The translations under genes were made by a program, and so were the position numbers. Of a DNA stretch of 64,000 nucleotides, positions 33,324 through 45,148 are shown piece after piece. Source of the stretch: Hyphobacterium sp. SN044 (GTDB lineage Bacteria > Pseudomonadota > Alphaproteobacteria > Caulobacterales > Maricaulaceae); NCBI RefSeq assembly GCF_021864465.1, contig NZ_JAKKUV010000006.1, positions 62,001-126,000 of the forward strand, given 5' to 3'. Below the pieces are notes generated by a model. The model was not told the origin of the DNA. It ran no database searches and saw only the letters and a list, made by a program, of their open reading frames with translations. Every line of letters starts with the position of its first letter. Positions within the stretch are counted from its first letter, which is position 1.

Positions 33324-34784
33324 TCAGAAGACGAGCGGCGCCACGAACAGGGCGATCAGGCTGAGCACCACCACCGCGATGACATTGAGCACCAGGCCGG
33401 CCTTGACCATGTCGGGTATCGCGACCAGGCCGGAGCTGAACACCACGGCATTCGGCGGCGTCGCGACCGGCAGCATGAAGGCACAGCTGGCCGCCAGCGT
33501 CACGGGGATCACGTAGACCAGCGGGTCCTGTCCGGTTTCGACACCGATCGCCGCGATGACGGGAAGGAAAGTGGCCGTCGTCGCCAGATTGCTGGTCAGT
33601 TCGGTGGTGAAAATGACCAGGGCCGTTGCGGCGACAATCAGCAGGATGGCATTGACCGCACCGACCGCGACAAGCTGCTGCCCGAGCCAGAGCGCCAGGC
33701 CGGACGAGGAGACGGCCGCCGCGAGCGCCAGACCGCCCCCGAACAGGACCAGTACGCCCCAGGGCAGTTTGGTGACAGCGTCCCAGGTCATCAGAGCCTG
33801 CCCCTTCTTGCCGGACGGGATCAGGAAGGCCGCGATGGCCGCGGCCATGGCCACGCCCGTATCGGTGATCTCGCCGAACGGCAATTGCGATTCCAGCCAG
33901 CCGCGCGACAGCCATCCGATCACGAGAAAGGCGAAAAGAAGCATCGTGCGGAATTCCGCCTTGCTCATCCGGCCAAGGCCCGACCGCATCGAGTGGATAT
34001 GCTGCATCGCCTCGTCCGAGGCCTTGAAGTCGATCGGAAACACGAAGCGCGTCAGCACGAGCCACGCGATCGGCAGGAGAACCAGAGAGACCGGCAAGCC
34101 AACCAGCATCCAGCGGGCGAAGTCGATCTGCACATCGTAATTGTCGGCCATGAAGCCCGCCATGAAAGCGTTGGGTGGCGTGCCGACGAGAGTCGCCAGC
34201 CCGCCCAGCGTCGCGCCGTAGGCCAGGCCGAGAAGCAGCGACACCCCGAAATTGGCGTGCTGTCGCGGCGCGAGCGTCGGCATGGTTTCGCGGATCACGG
34301 TCACGACCGACATCGCGATCGGCAGCAGCATCAGCGTCGTTGACGTGTTCGAAATCCACATGCTGACGAAGGCCGCCGCCAGCATGAAGCCGGCGACCAG
34401 CGCCCGGGCGTCGGCGCCGGCCATCGCGAAGACAGCCAGGGCGATGCGGCGGTGCAGGCCGCAACGCTCGATCGCCAGCGCCACGACGAATCCCCCGAAG
34501 AAGAGCCAGACGATCGGGTGGGCGTAGGGCGCCGCGATGTCACGAGTCGGCACGACGTCGAGCAGCGGAAGGGCAACGAGTGGCAGGAAGGCGGTGACCG
34601 CGACGGGGATCGCCTCCGTCGCCCACCAGACCGCCATCCACACGCCGATGGCGGCCACAATGATTGCCTCGCGCGGCAAGCCTTCCGGTGCGAACCCGAA
34701 CCCGATGATCAGGGCGGCCACGGGGCCCAGCACAAGACCGATGCGTTGATAGAGCGCCGGTCCGGTTTCCTCTCGTGCGGTCAT
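33324..34784 (-). CDS. DASS/SLC13-family sodium-coupled dicarboxylate transporter
   Basis: This 486-aa inner-membrane transporter has about 11-12 helices. Two Ser-Asn-Thr-type sodium/carboxylate motifs are present: MWISNTSTTLMLLP in the first half and TTELTSNLATTATFLPV in the second, as in CitT/INDY/VcINDY. LVGTPPNAF and PVATPPNAVVF are the paired P-P-N loops. Expected substrates are C4-C6 dicarboxylates such as succinate or fumarate. ATG 34784 is preferred to TTG 34796. It sits downstream of the alpha/beta hydrolase and TonB receptor 2, and near an exported fumarase-type lyase. Confidence 0.87.
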   Translation of the reverse strand: MTAREETGPALYQRIGLVLGPVAALIIGFGFAPEGLPREAIIVAAIGVWMAVWWATEAIPVAVTAFLPLVALPLLDVVPTRDIAAPYAHPIVWLFFGGFVVALAIERCGLHRRIALAVFAMAGADARALVAGFMLAAAFVSMWISNTSTTLMLLPIAMSVVTVIRETMPTLAPRQHANFGVSLLLGLAYGATLGGLATLVGTPPNAFMAGFMADNYDVQIDFARWMLVGLPVSLVLLPIAWLVLTRFVFPIDFKASDEAMQHIHSMRSGLGRMSKAEFRTMLLFAFLVIGWLSRGWLESQLPFGEITDTGVAMAAAIAAFLIPSGKKGQALMTWDAVTKLPWGVLVLFGGGLALAAAVSSSGLALWLGQQLVAVGAVNAILLIVAATALVIFTTELTSNLATTATFLPVIAAIGVETGQDPLVYVIPVTLAASCAFMLPVATPPNAVVFSSGLVAIPDMVKAGLVLNVIAVVVLSLIALFVAPLVF

Positions 34785-34843
34785 GGTGTTCGCCAATTCT
34801 GTGTCTGTCGGTTCATGATGGCCCGCCAGAACGGGCCGGAGGG

Positions 34844-35710
34844 CTACTCGTCCTCGCCGTCGGTCTCTTCCGCGTCGAGCGCGATCAGCAAAGCCGCGGC
34901 CTGGGCCATGCCCGCATTGTCGTGGGCCACGCCGGGTACGTTATAGGCGGTCCAGGAGAAGGGCACGCCCAGCTCGGCCGCCCGGTCCCGCGCCGCGCGC
35001 ATGAAATAGGCCCCCCGCGCATAGCGGTGTTCGCCCTGCGCCATCGCCTCTGCCGTACGCCGTAGATTGCGGTCGCGCGGATCGGTGTCCTGGTCGCCCA
35101 GGAGCACGACAAGCGGCCGCCCGAGCCATTGGCCAACCGCCACGTCATCGACCGGCACGCCGTCCAGACCGTAGGGCCAGGCCGTATCCGCGTCCGGCAG
35201 GGTGTACCAGCCGGCATTGGCGGAGAAGGCCGTGATCAGGCGGGGCAGGTCTTCGAACAGCACGGCGCGGTGCACGAATTGCGCGCCGGCGGAATGGCTG
35301 AACAGGTAATAGCCTTCGGCCGATCCGCCGCGCTCGGAAATCGCGGAGAAAAGCGGCTCGATCGCCGAATACGCATAGGGGCCATCGGTTCCGATACCGC
35401 CGAGATTGTACATTGCAGCACCCGGAAAGTCGGCGTCGGAGAATTCCGGCGCATAGACCCGGAAGCCGTGCTCCCGAACGAGGCCGCGCCAGTTGGCGGC
35501 ATAGTCGTCGGCATTGCGATCGACACCGTGCATGACGATCACGACGGGGGCATCGGCCATCGCTTCGGCGGACGGCTCGATGAAATGGATGGTGAGCGGC
35601 GGACCGGACCAGTCCGAGAAGACGAAGCGGCCGGTGCGCGAGTCGTCGGCGAATGCCGGACTCCAATTCAGGAGGGCGGCAGCCAGAATGACGGTGATGA
35701 AGCGGAGCAT
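34844..35710 (-). CDS. exported alpha/beta hydrolase
   Basis: This 288-aa alpha/beta-hydrolase has a signal peptide (MLRFITVILAAALLNWSPAFA). The nucleophile elbow is S140 in FSHSAGAQF, the acid is near D207 in LLGDQDTDP and the His is H263 in PGVAHDN; HGVDRNADDY forms the oxyanion region. The length and the VIVMHGVDRNADDYAANWR block recall poly-ester/esterase (PHB depolymerase-like) proteins. It is probably periplasmic and hydrolyses an ester or amide of an imported compound. It lies 47 bp after TonB receptor 2 in the same direction. Confidence 0.8.
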   Translation of the reverse strand: MLRFITVILAAALLNWSPAFADDSRTGRFVFSDWSGPPLTIHFIEPSAEAMADAPVVIVMHGVDRNADDYAANWRGLVREHGFRVYAPEFSDADFPGAAMYNLGGIGTDGPYAYSAIEPLFSAISERGGSAEGYYLFSHSAGAQFVHRAVLFEDLPRLITAFSANAGWYTLPDADTAWPYGLDGVPVDDVAVGQWLGRPLVVLLGDQDTDPRDRNLRRTAEAMAQGEHRYARGAYFMRAARDRAAELGVPFSWTAYNVPGVAHDNAGMAQAAALLIALDAEETDGEDE

Positions 35711-35757
35711 GAGGGTATCGGGACGCCGGTTCTCACCGGCGTCCCTCCAACCACTGA

Positions 35758-38862
<3,105 letters not shown>

Positions 38863-39048
38863 TGTGTCCTCCCCTCGGTGTTTTGCGAGTGACGAAAACA
38901 ACGACGCTGGACAGTGTCAACAAAAATTATACACTCGGTTCAAATTTCGTACAGTTGGTGGACAAGATCCCGGAATGGGCGATACCCAAGTGCGCGTTCG
39001 ACCTTGCGAAAAAAATCGACCGCCGATCAGATTCGGGTGACATCAGAA

Positions 39049-40356
39049 ATGGCCGTTCTGAGACCGACCTTTCCCGACAACACCTCGCCTTTCTCCCGGA
39101 AGCAGGAGCGGGTGCGGAAAACCGCGGCCATCCGCTCGGCAGCCTCGAAACGATTCGACGCCCAGGGCGTGCGCGGCACACGGCTCGAGGACATCGCCTC
39201 CGATCTCGGTCTGACCAAGACCAGCATCGCCTACTATTACGCCTCCAAGGACGAGCTGGCCGAGGCGGTCTTCATGACCGCCGTGAAATTCCTCGAAGAC
39301 GCCGTTTCCACGGCGGCGAAGGCGACGACCACACCGGACCAGAAGCTCCTGCTGCTGTTCCGGACCTATGCCGATCAGCTGCTCGATGCGCTGGAAGGCC
39401 GGCGCGCGCACCCGCCTCAACTCCAGGAACTCGATGCCCTGCCCGACGACGCGCAGGAACGCATTGTCGCCGGATTGAGCGCTCCGATCGCGCAGGTGAA
39501 CGGAATGGTTCAGGACTGGCTTGACCGGGCGGACCGTTCGCTCGGCCGCAGCGAGCCGGTCACCTTCTGCATGTTCGCCCTGCTCGACTGGCTTAAAGTC
39601 AGCGCGAACGAAATGTCGGCCCCCGATTTCCGCAATGCCGCAAGCGTCCTGATTGATGTCCTGCGCGAGGGCCTGACCCTTCCCGGTGAGGTCTCATCGC
39701 GTATCTCGGTGCAGTTCAGCACGCAGAAGGAAGTGCCGCAGATCTTCGATCGTGATGCGCGCAACGAGATGAAGCGCGAGGCCTTCCTGAAGGCCGGCAT
39801 CCGCTTCTTCAACCTGTACGGCTTTGAAGGCGTCTCGCTCGCTGATGTCGCCGGATCGCTCGGTGTCACCCGCGGCGCCTTCTATTATCACATCCCGGAC
39901 AAGGAGAGCTTTCTCGACCAGTGCGTCGACCACTCGCTCGAGGCCGTGGAAGCCACACTGGATGCCGCGGACGAACACCATTCGGGGCTCGACTGGATCC
40001 AGCGCGTCCTGTTCGACCTGATCTACATGCAGGCCAGCGGCATGACGCCGATCATCCGCCTGAAGCTCATGGCCGCCCTGCCTGCAAAGCGGCGCAATCG
40101 TTACCAGGCGCGCCTGCGCAATATCTGGCGCCGCCTGGGCGACGCTCATGATACCGCGATGGCCGACGGCAGCGCGCGCGAACACGACACCCAGGTGGTC
40201 GAGGCCATTCTGGCGAGCGTGATGTTCCTCAATGGCGGCTACACGCTCGCCGCCGCGAACAGTCTCGATGACTGGCGCATGTCGGAAAGCCCGCAATCGG
40301 CGACCAACGACTATCTCAACGTGCTGCTCTTCGGCCTCATGACGGTGGCGGAGTGA
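39049..40356 (+). CDS. tandem TetR-TetR transcriptional regulator
   Basis: This 435-aa protein contains two complete TetR-type DNA-binding domains. HTH 1 (about residues 22-75) reads AASKRFDAQGVRGTRLEDIA...LTKTSIAYYYASKDEL; HTH 2 (about 240-292) reads GIRFFNLYGFEGVSLADVAG...VTRGAFYYHIPDKESF. Each is followed by an alpha-helical ligand domain. Normal TetR proteins are about 200 aa and dimerise, so this is a two-in-one regulator that could form a pseudo-dimer. It lies divergent from TonB receptor 2 and is translationally coupled (GTGA) to the exported lyase, making both blocks likely targets. ATG 39049 is chosen; upstream in-frame codons lack a ribosome site. Confidence 0.88.
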   Translation: MAVLRPTFPDNTSPFSRKQERVRKTAAIRSAASKRFDAQGVRGTRLEDIASDLGLTKTSIAYYYASKDELAEAVFMTAVKFLEDAVSTAAKATTTPDQKLLLLFRTYADQLLDALEGRRAHPPQLQELDALPDDAQERIVAGLSAPIAQVNGMVQDWLDRADRSLGRSEPVTFCMFALLDWLKVSANEMSAPDFRNAASVLIDVLREGLTLPGEVSSRISVQFSTQKEVPQIFDRDARNEMKREAFLKAGIRFFNLYGFEGVSLADVAGSLGVTRGAFYYHIPDKESFLDQCVDHSLEAVEATLDAADEHHSGLDWIQRVLFDLIYMQASGMTPIIRLKLMAALPAKRRNRYQARLRNIWRRLGDAHDTAMADGSAREHDTQVVEAILASVMFLNGGYTLAAANSLDDWRMSESPQSATNDYLNVLLFGLMTVAE

Positions 40357-41825
40357 GAAGCGCCGCGGCAATCGCCGCCGCCCTCGCCATGGCGGCTTCG
40401 CTTCCGGCGCTCTCCGGCGCACAGGACAGCCCGGCTCTGCAAGCGCAGGCTGAGCGCTTCGCGCCCCAGGCCGACACGCTGTCTCCGAATGGCGAGATCG
40501 CGGAGATATTCTCGGTCGGCTCGCTGAATGCCCAGGTGTTGCGCCTCGAGGCTGCCCTCGCCCGGGCACAGGCAGCACGGGGCGTGATCCCGCAATCAGC
40601 CGCCGACGCGATCACCGTGGCCGCGATTCCGGAAAACCTGCCGCAGGCCGACCTCGATGCGGAATACGCCGTCGTCCGGCATCGTATGGTCGCGCTGCTG
40701 AACGTGCTCCGCCGCTCGCTCGACGAGGAGAGCGCGGACTACCTCCACTACGGCGCGACGACCGTGGACCTCTATGACAGTGCCGCCATGCTGCAGATGC
40801 GCAACAGCGTCTTCGCGCTGATCGACGACCTGCGCACGATCGAGCTGCAACTGATCGAGCAGGCGAGGCACTACCGCGACACGCCGATGATCGGCCGGAC
40901 GCTCGGCCAGCACGCCCTGCCCATCACCTTCGGCAAGAAGCTGAGCGGATATATCGGCGAGAATCGCCGCCATATCGACCGGCTGACCGACCTGCTGGAA
41001 CGCATCGAGCGCTCGATCATCATGAAAGGCGCGGTTGGAAGCTATCTTGGCCTCGGCGAGGAAGGGCAGGAGGTCGAGCGCCTTATGGCTGCCGAACTCG
41101 GCCTTCCCGAGCCTTATCCGGATGACTGGCATGCCGGCCGCGACGTCTTCGCCGAATACGCCCTCGTCCAGTCGATGATCGCCCACACCTGGGCGCGGTT
41201 CGGACAGGAAATCTTCCTGCTGCAGATGACGGATATCGGCTCGGTCTACGAACAGCTTCCTGGCGGCTCGGTCGGGTCCAGCACCATGCCGCACAAGGTC
41301 AATCCGTCCCTCTCGGAAGCCCTGATCCAGCACGGACGGGTCATTCCGCGTCTCGCCGAGATCGTGCAGGACGACATGATCAACTTCTTTGAACGCGACA
41401 ACACCTCCCGGCCGAACCAGGCGATCGAGGATGTGGCGCTGGCGACCGAGGCCATGCTCGGCGACGCCAGCCGGCTGATCTCGCGGCTCCGTGTGAATGA
41501 GACCCGGATGGCTGAGAATCTGGGCCGCAGCGAGGGCTGGATCCTGACCCAGCGCATCGTCTTCGCGATCCAGGACGACCTCGGCCGCGAGGGCGCTGAA
41601 CACCGTCTGCGTGACCTGGCAGCCGAGGCCAGCGAGACCGGCGCGTCGCTGCGCGAGGCGATCGAAGCCGATGCCGAATTGCTCGCGCTATTCGAACCCG
41701 GCGAACTCGACGCATTGCTCGATCCGGCGACCTATCTCGGCCTCGATGGCGCACTGGTCGATGCCGTCATCGCCGAAGCCCTTTCCGTCCGGGCCTCGGA
41801 TCCGGTCCGCCCCTCCAACGAATGA
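40353..41825 (+). CDS. exported fumarase/adenylosuccinate-lyase superfamily enzyme
   Basis: This 490-aa member of the fumarase/aspartase/CMLE superfamily carries the signature GSSTMPHKVNPSLSE (residues 308-322), plus YLHYGATTVDLYDSA and GRTLGQHALPITFGKK (H187) in place of the other two conserved blocks. These most resemble adenylosuccinate lyase and 3-carboxymuconate-cycloisomerase types. Unlike them it begins with an apparent signal peptide, MRSAAAIAAALAMAASLPAL followed by SGAQ, suggesting periplasmic action. The signal depends on GTG 40353, which overlaps the TetR stop (GTGA); ATG 40389 would lose it. It may release fumarate or another unsaturated acid from an N- or C-substituted succinate. 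It overlaps the M14 gene by ATGA. Confidence 0.82.
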   Translation: MRSAAAIAAALAMAASLPALSGAQDSPALQAQAERFAPQADTLSPNGEIAEIFSVGSLNAQVLRLEAALARAQAARGVIPQSAADAITVAAIPENLPQADLDAEYAVVRHRMVALLNVLRRSLDEESADYLHYGATTVDLYDSAAMLQMRNSVFALIDDLRTIELQLIEQARHYRDTPMIGRTLGQHALPITFGKKLSGYIGENRRHIDRLTDLLERIERSIIMKGAVGSYLGLGEEGQEVERLMAAELGLPEPYPDDWHAGRDVFAEYALVQSMIAHTWARFGQEIFLLQMTDIGSVYEQLPGGSVGSSTMPHKVNPSLSEALIQHGRVIPRLAEIVQDDMINFFERDNTSRPNQAIEDVALATEAMLGDASRLISRLRVNETRMAENLGRSEGWILTQRIVFAIQDDLGREGAEHRLRDLAAEASETGASLREAIEADAELLALFEPGELDALLDPATYLGLDGALVDAVIAEALSVRASDPVRPSNE

Positions 41826-43003
41826 GGTCCTTCTTGCAGCGTTTCGCCCTGGCCTTGCCGGCCGTGCTCTTCACCCTGTCGGCATGCGCGACGGTTCAGC
41901 CTGTCGATTGCGCGAGCGGCGATGTTCGCCTCACCCAGGATTTCTCGGGCGCGCCGGACTATGTCTGCCGCAGGACCGGCCCCGCATCATTCGAACTGAC
42001 GGTTGTTCCGGAAAGCCCCGACATCAATCCGAGCCCCTGGTATGCGTTCGATCTCGAGACGGAGCGCGATGCCGAGGTATCGATTGCGCTCGACTACGGC
42101 GACTACCGGCACCGCTATCGCCCGAAGATCGAGAACAGCAACGGCCTCTGGGTCGCCTTCCCCGATTCCGCCGTAACGCTTGCCGACGAGGGACACCTGG
42201 CCACACTGCGGGTCACCCTTGATGCCGGCCGCTACCGCATCGGTGCACAGGAAGTCATCGGCATCGACGCGCGCGCGGCGTGGCGCGGCGATTTTGCGGC
42301 TCAGCATGAACTCGAGATCGAGACCATCGGGCACAGCATTGACGGCCGGGCGATCGAGGCGCTGTCGCGCCGCTCGGCCTCGCCGGATGCGCCGTTGATC
42401 GTCATCGTCGGCGGCCAGCATCCGCCCGAAGTCACCGGCGTTCTGGGACTGCGCGCCTTTCTCGAAACGCTCTTCGCCGACCCTTCCGCGCGCGAGACAT
42501 TCGATCAATTCGAATGGCTGGTCGTGCCGGACCTCAATCCCGACGGCGTGGCGGAAGGCCATTGGCGGGAGAATCTCGGCGATACCGATCTCAACCGCGA
42601 CTGGGGCCCGTTCGAGCAGCCGGAAACCGCAGCCATCCGCGACGCGATTGTCGCCCGGGCTGGTGAAGGGCACACACCCTTCCTGCTGCTGGACTTCCAC
42701 AGCACCCGCCGCGATGTCCTCTACACGCCGCACGACAATGCCGGCCTGACGCCGGCAAATTTCTCCGCCGACTGGATCGCGCTTATGGACGAAGCCTGGA
42801 CCGGCGAGGGTGAGGCCTTCGATCGCGATCCGAGCCACAATCCCGGCCTGCCGACCGCCAAGAGCTGGTTCGCGCTGACCTACAACGCGCCGGGTCTGAC
42901 CGTGGAGTTCGGAGACGAGACCGACCGGGATCGCATCACCGATCTTGCCGCTGCGGGAGCGATCGCGCTACGGCGCTACTTGGCAGGCGCGGAAAATAAC
43001 TGA
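41822..43003 (+). CDS. M14-family zinc carboxypeptidase-like lipoprotein
   Basis: This 393-aa protein has a lipoprotein signal ending in LSAC (lipidated C22). A beta-rich N-terminal domain (about 30-155) precedes an M14 catalytic domain with zinc ligands H200 and E203 (GGQHPPEVTG), H293 (LLDFHST), substrate-binding N258-R259 (DTDLNRDW) and catalytic E362 (LTVEFGDE). This layout resembles the cytosolic-carboxypeptidase/AGBL-like subgroup. It would trim C-terminal residues or a side-chain amide in the periplasm. It is translationally coupled to the exported lyase, so the two probably process one substrate. Confidence 0.85.
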   Translation: MRSFLQRFALALPAVLFTLSACATVQPVDCASGDVRLTQDFSGAPDYVCRRTGPASFELTVVPESPDINPSPWYAFDLETERDAEVSIALDYGDYRHRYRPKIENSNGLWVAFPDSAVTLADEGHLATLRVTLDAGRYRIGAQEVIGIDARAAWRGDFAAQHELEIETIGHSIDGRAIEALSRRSASPDAPLIVIVGGQHPPEVTGVLGLRAFLETLFADPSARETFDQFEWLVVPDLNPDGVAEGHWRENLGDTDLNRDWGPFEQPETAAIRDAIVARAGEGHTPFLLLDFHSTRRDVLYTPHDNAGLTPANFSADWIALMDEAWTGEGEAFDRDPSHNPGLPTAKSWFALTYNAPGLTVEFGDETDRDRITDLAAAGAIALRRYLAGAENN

Positions 43004-43111
43004 CGCAGCAGGAGAGCGCCGCTCCTTTTCGCGGCTCACTTCAACCCCACATCCGGGGAAAGGGCGGCGGCCGTCTAAGCGGGTATGGCCTGTGACAGTG
43101 CCGATGATGCG

Positions 43112-43621
43112 CTAGTTCCCGCGCTTGGAGCAGTGACCGGCCTCCGGCAGATCGACGTCCGGCATTCGTGCGTCGATCAACCGGTTGAGGCCGGAAAGAA
43201 GCGTGTGCATGTCCTCGCGGGCAATCGCGCCGCATTGCTCGCGCAAGAGACGGATACTGGCGATATGGACCTTGACGGCCGCATCGTCGAGCAGGTCGTC
43301 ACTTCCGGCTGCCTCGGCGAGAAGATGGAGGCTTCGCGCCGCCTCCGAAAGGCCGTCGAGCCCGCTCGCCCCGGCCAGTTCGGAAATGTCGTTCGCCAAC
43401 CGCGACAGGCGCTCGCGTCGGCTGTCCGGACTGACGCCGGCCGTGCATTCAGCCTTGCAGAGTTCGCAGATCGCACCGTCCATGCGCATCTCGTATTGGG
43501 CTTTTCCGGCCTTCAGCCGGGACGAGGCCTGGCGGACAGCCTCGGCGGGCGAGAGACCGCCGGGACGGCGAAGCGTGGCGGCGAGCCGGTTTTCGGGCTT
43601 GGTGAACTTCACGTCGGTCAT
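43112..43621 (-). CDS. cheE: chemotaxis-operon protein, CheE-like by position
   Basis: This 169-aa cytoplasmic protein has no domain I can name. It is largely helical: GLSPAEAVRQASSRLKAGKA, a short Cys pair in ICELCKAECTAG, then a helical bundle (RERLSRLANDISELAGA...). It is the last gene of the che operon and takes the cheE place in the Caulobacter-type order. ATG 43621 overlaps the preceding receiver stop (ATGA). The symbol rests on synteny only. Confidence 0.6.
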   Translation of the reverse strand: MTDVKFTKPENRLAATLRRPGGLSPAEAVRQASSRLKAGKAQYEMRMDGAICELCKAECTAGVSPDSRRERLSRLANDISELAGASGLDGLSEAARSLHLLAEAAGSDDLLDDAAVKVHIASIRLLREQCGAIAREDMHTLLSGLNRLIDARMPDVDLPEAGHCSKRGN

Positions 43622-44214
43622 AGCGTCATCTTCTGAGGTTTGAGGAACGCGTCGATGGCGTCCTGGCTGAGATTGTCTCCGGCGGGCGCGCCGAGCTTGA
43701 CCGGCAGATCCTCCTTCCGCCGGCCGGGCAATCCGGCGGGGGGGCCTTCAAAACGAACGCGCCGGTCAGGCCCGCAATAGGTCCCCGCTTCCACGAAGCG
43801 CCGGGGATTATCCGCGAGCCAAAGGATACGCTTCAGGAGCGCGTCGGGCTTGACCGGCTTGGCCACCATGAAATTCACCCCCGCGTCGCGGGCCATCTCG
43901 AAGCTCTCCTTCGTGTAGTTGGAAGAGGCGAAGATCACCGGGGCGTACCGGTTGGGTTCGGGGGCTTCGCGCCGTAGCCAGGCGACGAAGTCGAGCCCCG
44001 CCCCGTCCTCAAGGCGGCCATCAACGATGATCAAGTGCTGCTCCTCGATTCCGATCGTCCGGCGCGCATCTTCAATCGATGAAGCTGTGTGGATATGCCG
44101 CGCGCCGAAACCGCCGGTGATCTCGCTCAGGATTTCGAGACTGGCCGGGCTTTGCGCCGCGAGCAGCAGCGACGCTTCAGCGAGGTTGAAATTCCGGCCC
44201 GTTTCCGTACTCAT
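43618..44214 (-). CDS. degenerate receiver-domain protein (CheYIII position)
   Basis: This 198-aa protein is a response-regulator receiver domain (about 12-135) plus a 60-residue tail. The phospho-acceptor region IIVDGRLEDG and the conserved Lys in MVAKPVKPDAL are present, but the acidic pair that binds Mg2+ after strand 1 is missing (LLLAAQSPASLE). The switch Thr/Ser position reads ASSNYTK. Phosphorylation is therefore doubtful. The C-terminal tail contains GPDRRVRFEGPP, a motif common in alphaproteobacterial receiver proteins, and FLKPQKMTL. ATG 44214 follows GGGGA. Confidence 0.8.
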   Translation of the reverse strand: MSTETGRNFNLAEASLLLAAQSPASLEILSEITGGFGARHIHTASSIEDARRTIGIEEQHLIIVDGRLEDGAGLDFVAWLRREAPEPNRYAPVIFASSNYTKESFEMARDAGVNFMVAKPVKPDALLKRILWLADNPRRFVEAGTYCGPDRRVRFEGPPAGLPGRRKEDLPVKLGAPAGDNLSQDAIDAFLKPQKMTL

Positions 44215-44225
44215 TTCCTTCCCCG

Positions 44226-44597
44226 TCAAAACAGTTCGAGATCGCCGCTTTGCACTGGTCCCTGGCCCGGATCGTCCGCGTGTTCGGGATCGAGTCGGCG
44301 CCTGACCTCAGCCAAAGGGACGGGCGCGGCCGCATCGCACCAGTCCAGTGGTACTGCAGGCGCGGTCTCGGCGAGCCGTTCGGCATAACCCGCGAGACTG
44401 TCGAGACGTTGAACCAGCACATCGATCATTTGCGGGGCTTCGCCATCAGACAGGTTGCGCGACGCGATCAGGCCCGGCGCGATCCGCTGTTCCATTTCAG
44501 CAGCGAAACGGGCGGTACGGCGCATCTCGCTTGCCAGCGCCGACAGCACTGACTGGGCCGGTGCAGACGTCTTGTATCTGCCGTCGTCTCCGCGCAT
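44226..44597 (-). CDS. cheU: small che-operon protein, CheU-like by position
   Basis: This 123-aa helical protein (SALASEMRRTARFAAEMEQR, IDVLVQRLDSLAGYAERLAE) has an acidic tail ending in GDLELF. The preceding CheD ends in GELELF, so the two share a C-terminal motif. The position between cheD and the third cheY matches cheU in the Caulobacter-type cluster. ATG 44597 follows AGGAGCGGTG, 8 bp after the CheD stop. Function unknown; the motif suggests a common docking partner. Confidence 0.6.
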   Translation of the reverse strand: MRGDDGRYKTSAPAQSVLSALASEMRRTARFAAEMEQRIAPGLIASRNLSDGEAPQMIDVLVQRLDSLAGYAERLAETAPAVPLDWCDAAAPVPLAEVRRRLDPEHADDPGQGPVQSGDLELF

Positions 44598-44605
44598 CAC
44601 CGCTC

Positions 44606-45148
44606 CTAGAAGAGTTCGAGTTCGCCGGCGTGCTGCTTCGGCGCCGGACTGCCCGCTTCCTTGATGAAGACATGTTCCTGTTCGCGCTGCAGCAGCGACT
44701 GTCGCGCCACACCAGAGACCGGCCAGAACTGGACACGGCGGGCGCAATCGCCGCCGAGGCTGCCGCCAAGAAAGGCGATGCCTTCCTTTTCGAGGAAGTC
44801 ACGGGCGAAACTGGCATTGGCTTCGCCGATGTCGCTAAGCCCGCGCACGAGGCGGCCTCCGCCGAACAGCTTGGCCTCGAGCCGCTCGCGGCGCGCGCCG
44901 GCGCGCAGAAGCGCGTTGATCAGGACTTCCATGGCGTAGACGCCGAAGCGGATGTCGCCGCCACCTTCCCGGCCTTCGCCCGGCAGAAGGAAGTGGTTCA
45001 TCCCTCCGACGCCCGCCTTCGGATCGCGGATACAGGCCGCAACGCAGCTGCCGAGGATCGTCGTCAGCATAACGCCGGGTTGATCGCTGATGCTGTGTTC
45101 ACCCTGAACGACGTGGCGGCGAACCTCGTATTCGGGATCCGCCATCAT
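44606..45148 (-). CDS. cheD: chemoreceptor glutamine deamidase CheD
   Basis: This 180-aa CheD has catalytic C35 in TTILGSCVAACI and H52 in GGMNHFLLP. It deamidates Gln residues in chemoreceptor methylation helices and in other species partners CheC. The C terminus is extended and ends GELELF. ATG 45148 overlaps the upstream receiver stop (ATGA). Confidence 0.92.
   Translation of the reverse strand: MMADPEYEVRRHVVQGEHSISDQPGVMLTTILGSCVAACIRDPKAGVGGMNHFLLPGEGREGGGDIRFGVYAMEVLINALLRAGARRERLEAKLFGGGRLVRGLSDIGEANASFARDFLEKEGIAFLGGSLGGDCARRVQFWPVSGVARQSLLQREQEHVFIKEAGSPAPKQHAGELELF

Noticed and set aside
33208-34464. 418-codon minus-strand ORF overlapping the DASS transporter
   Set aside because: Same strand, different frame; the 33324-34784 frame encodes membrane helices and both SNT-type motifs.
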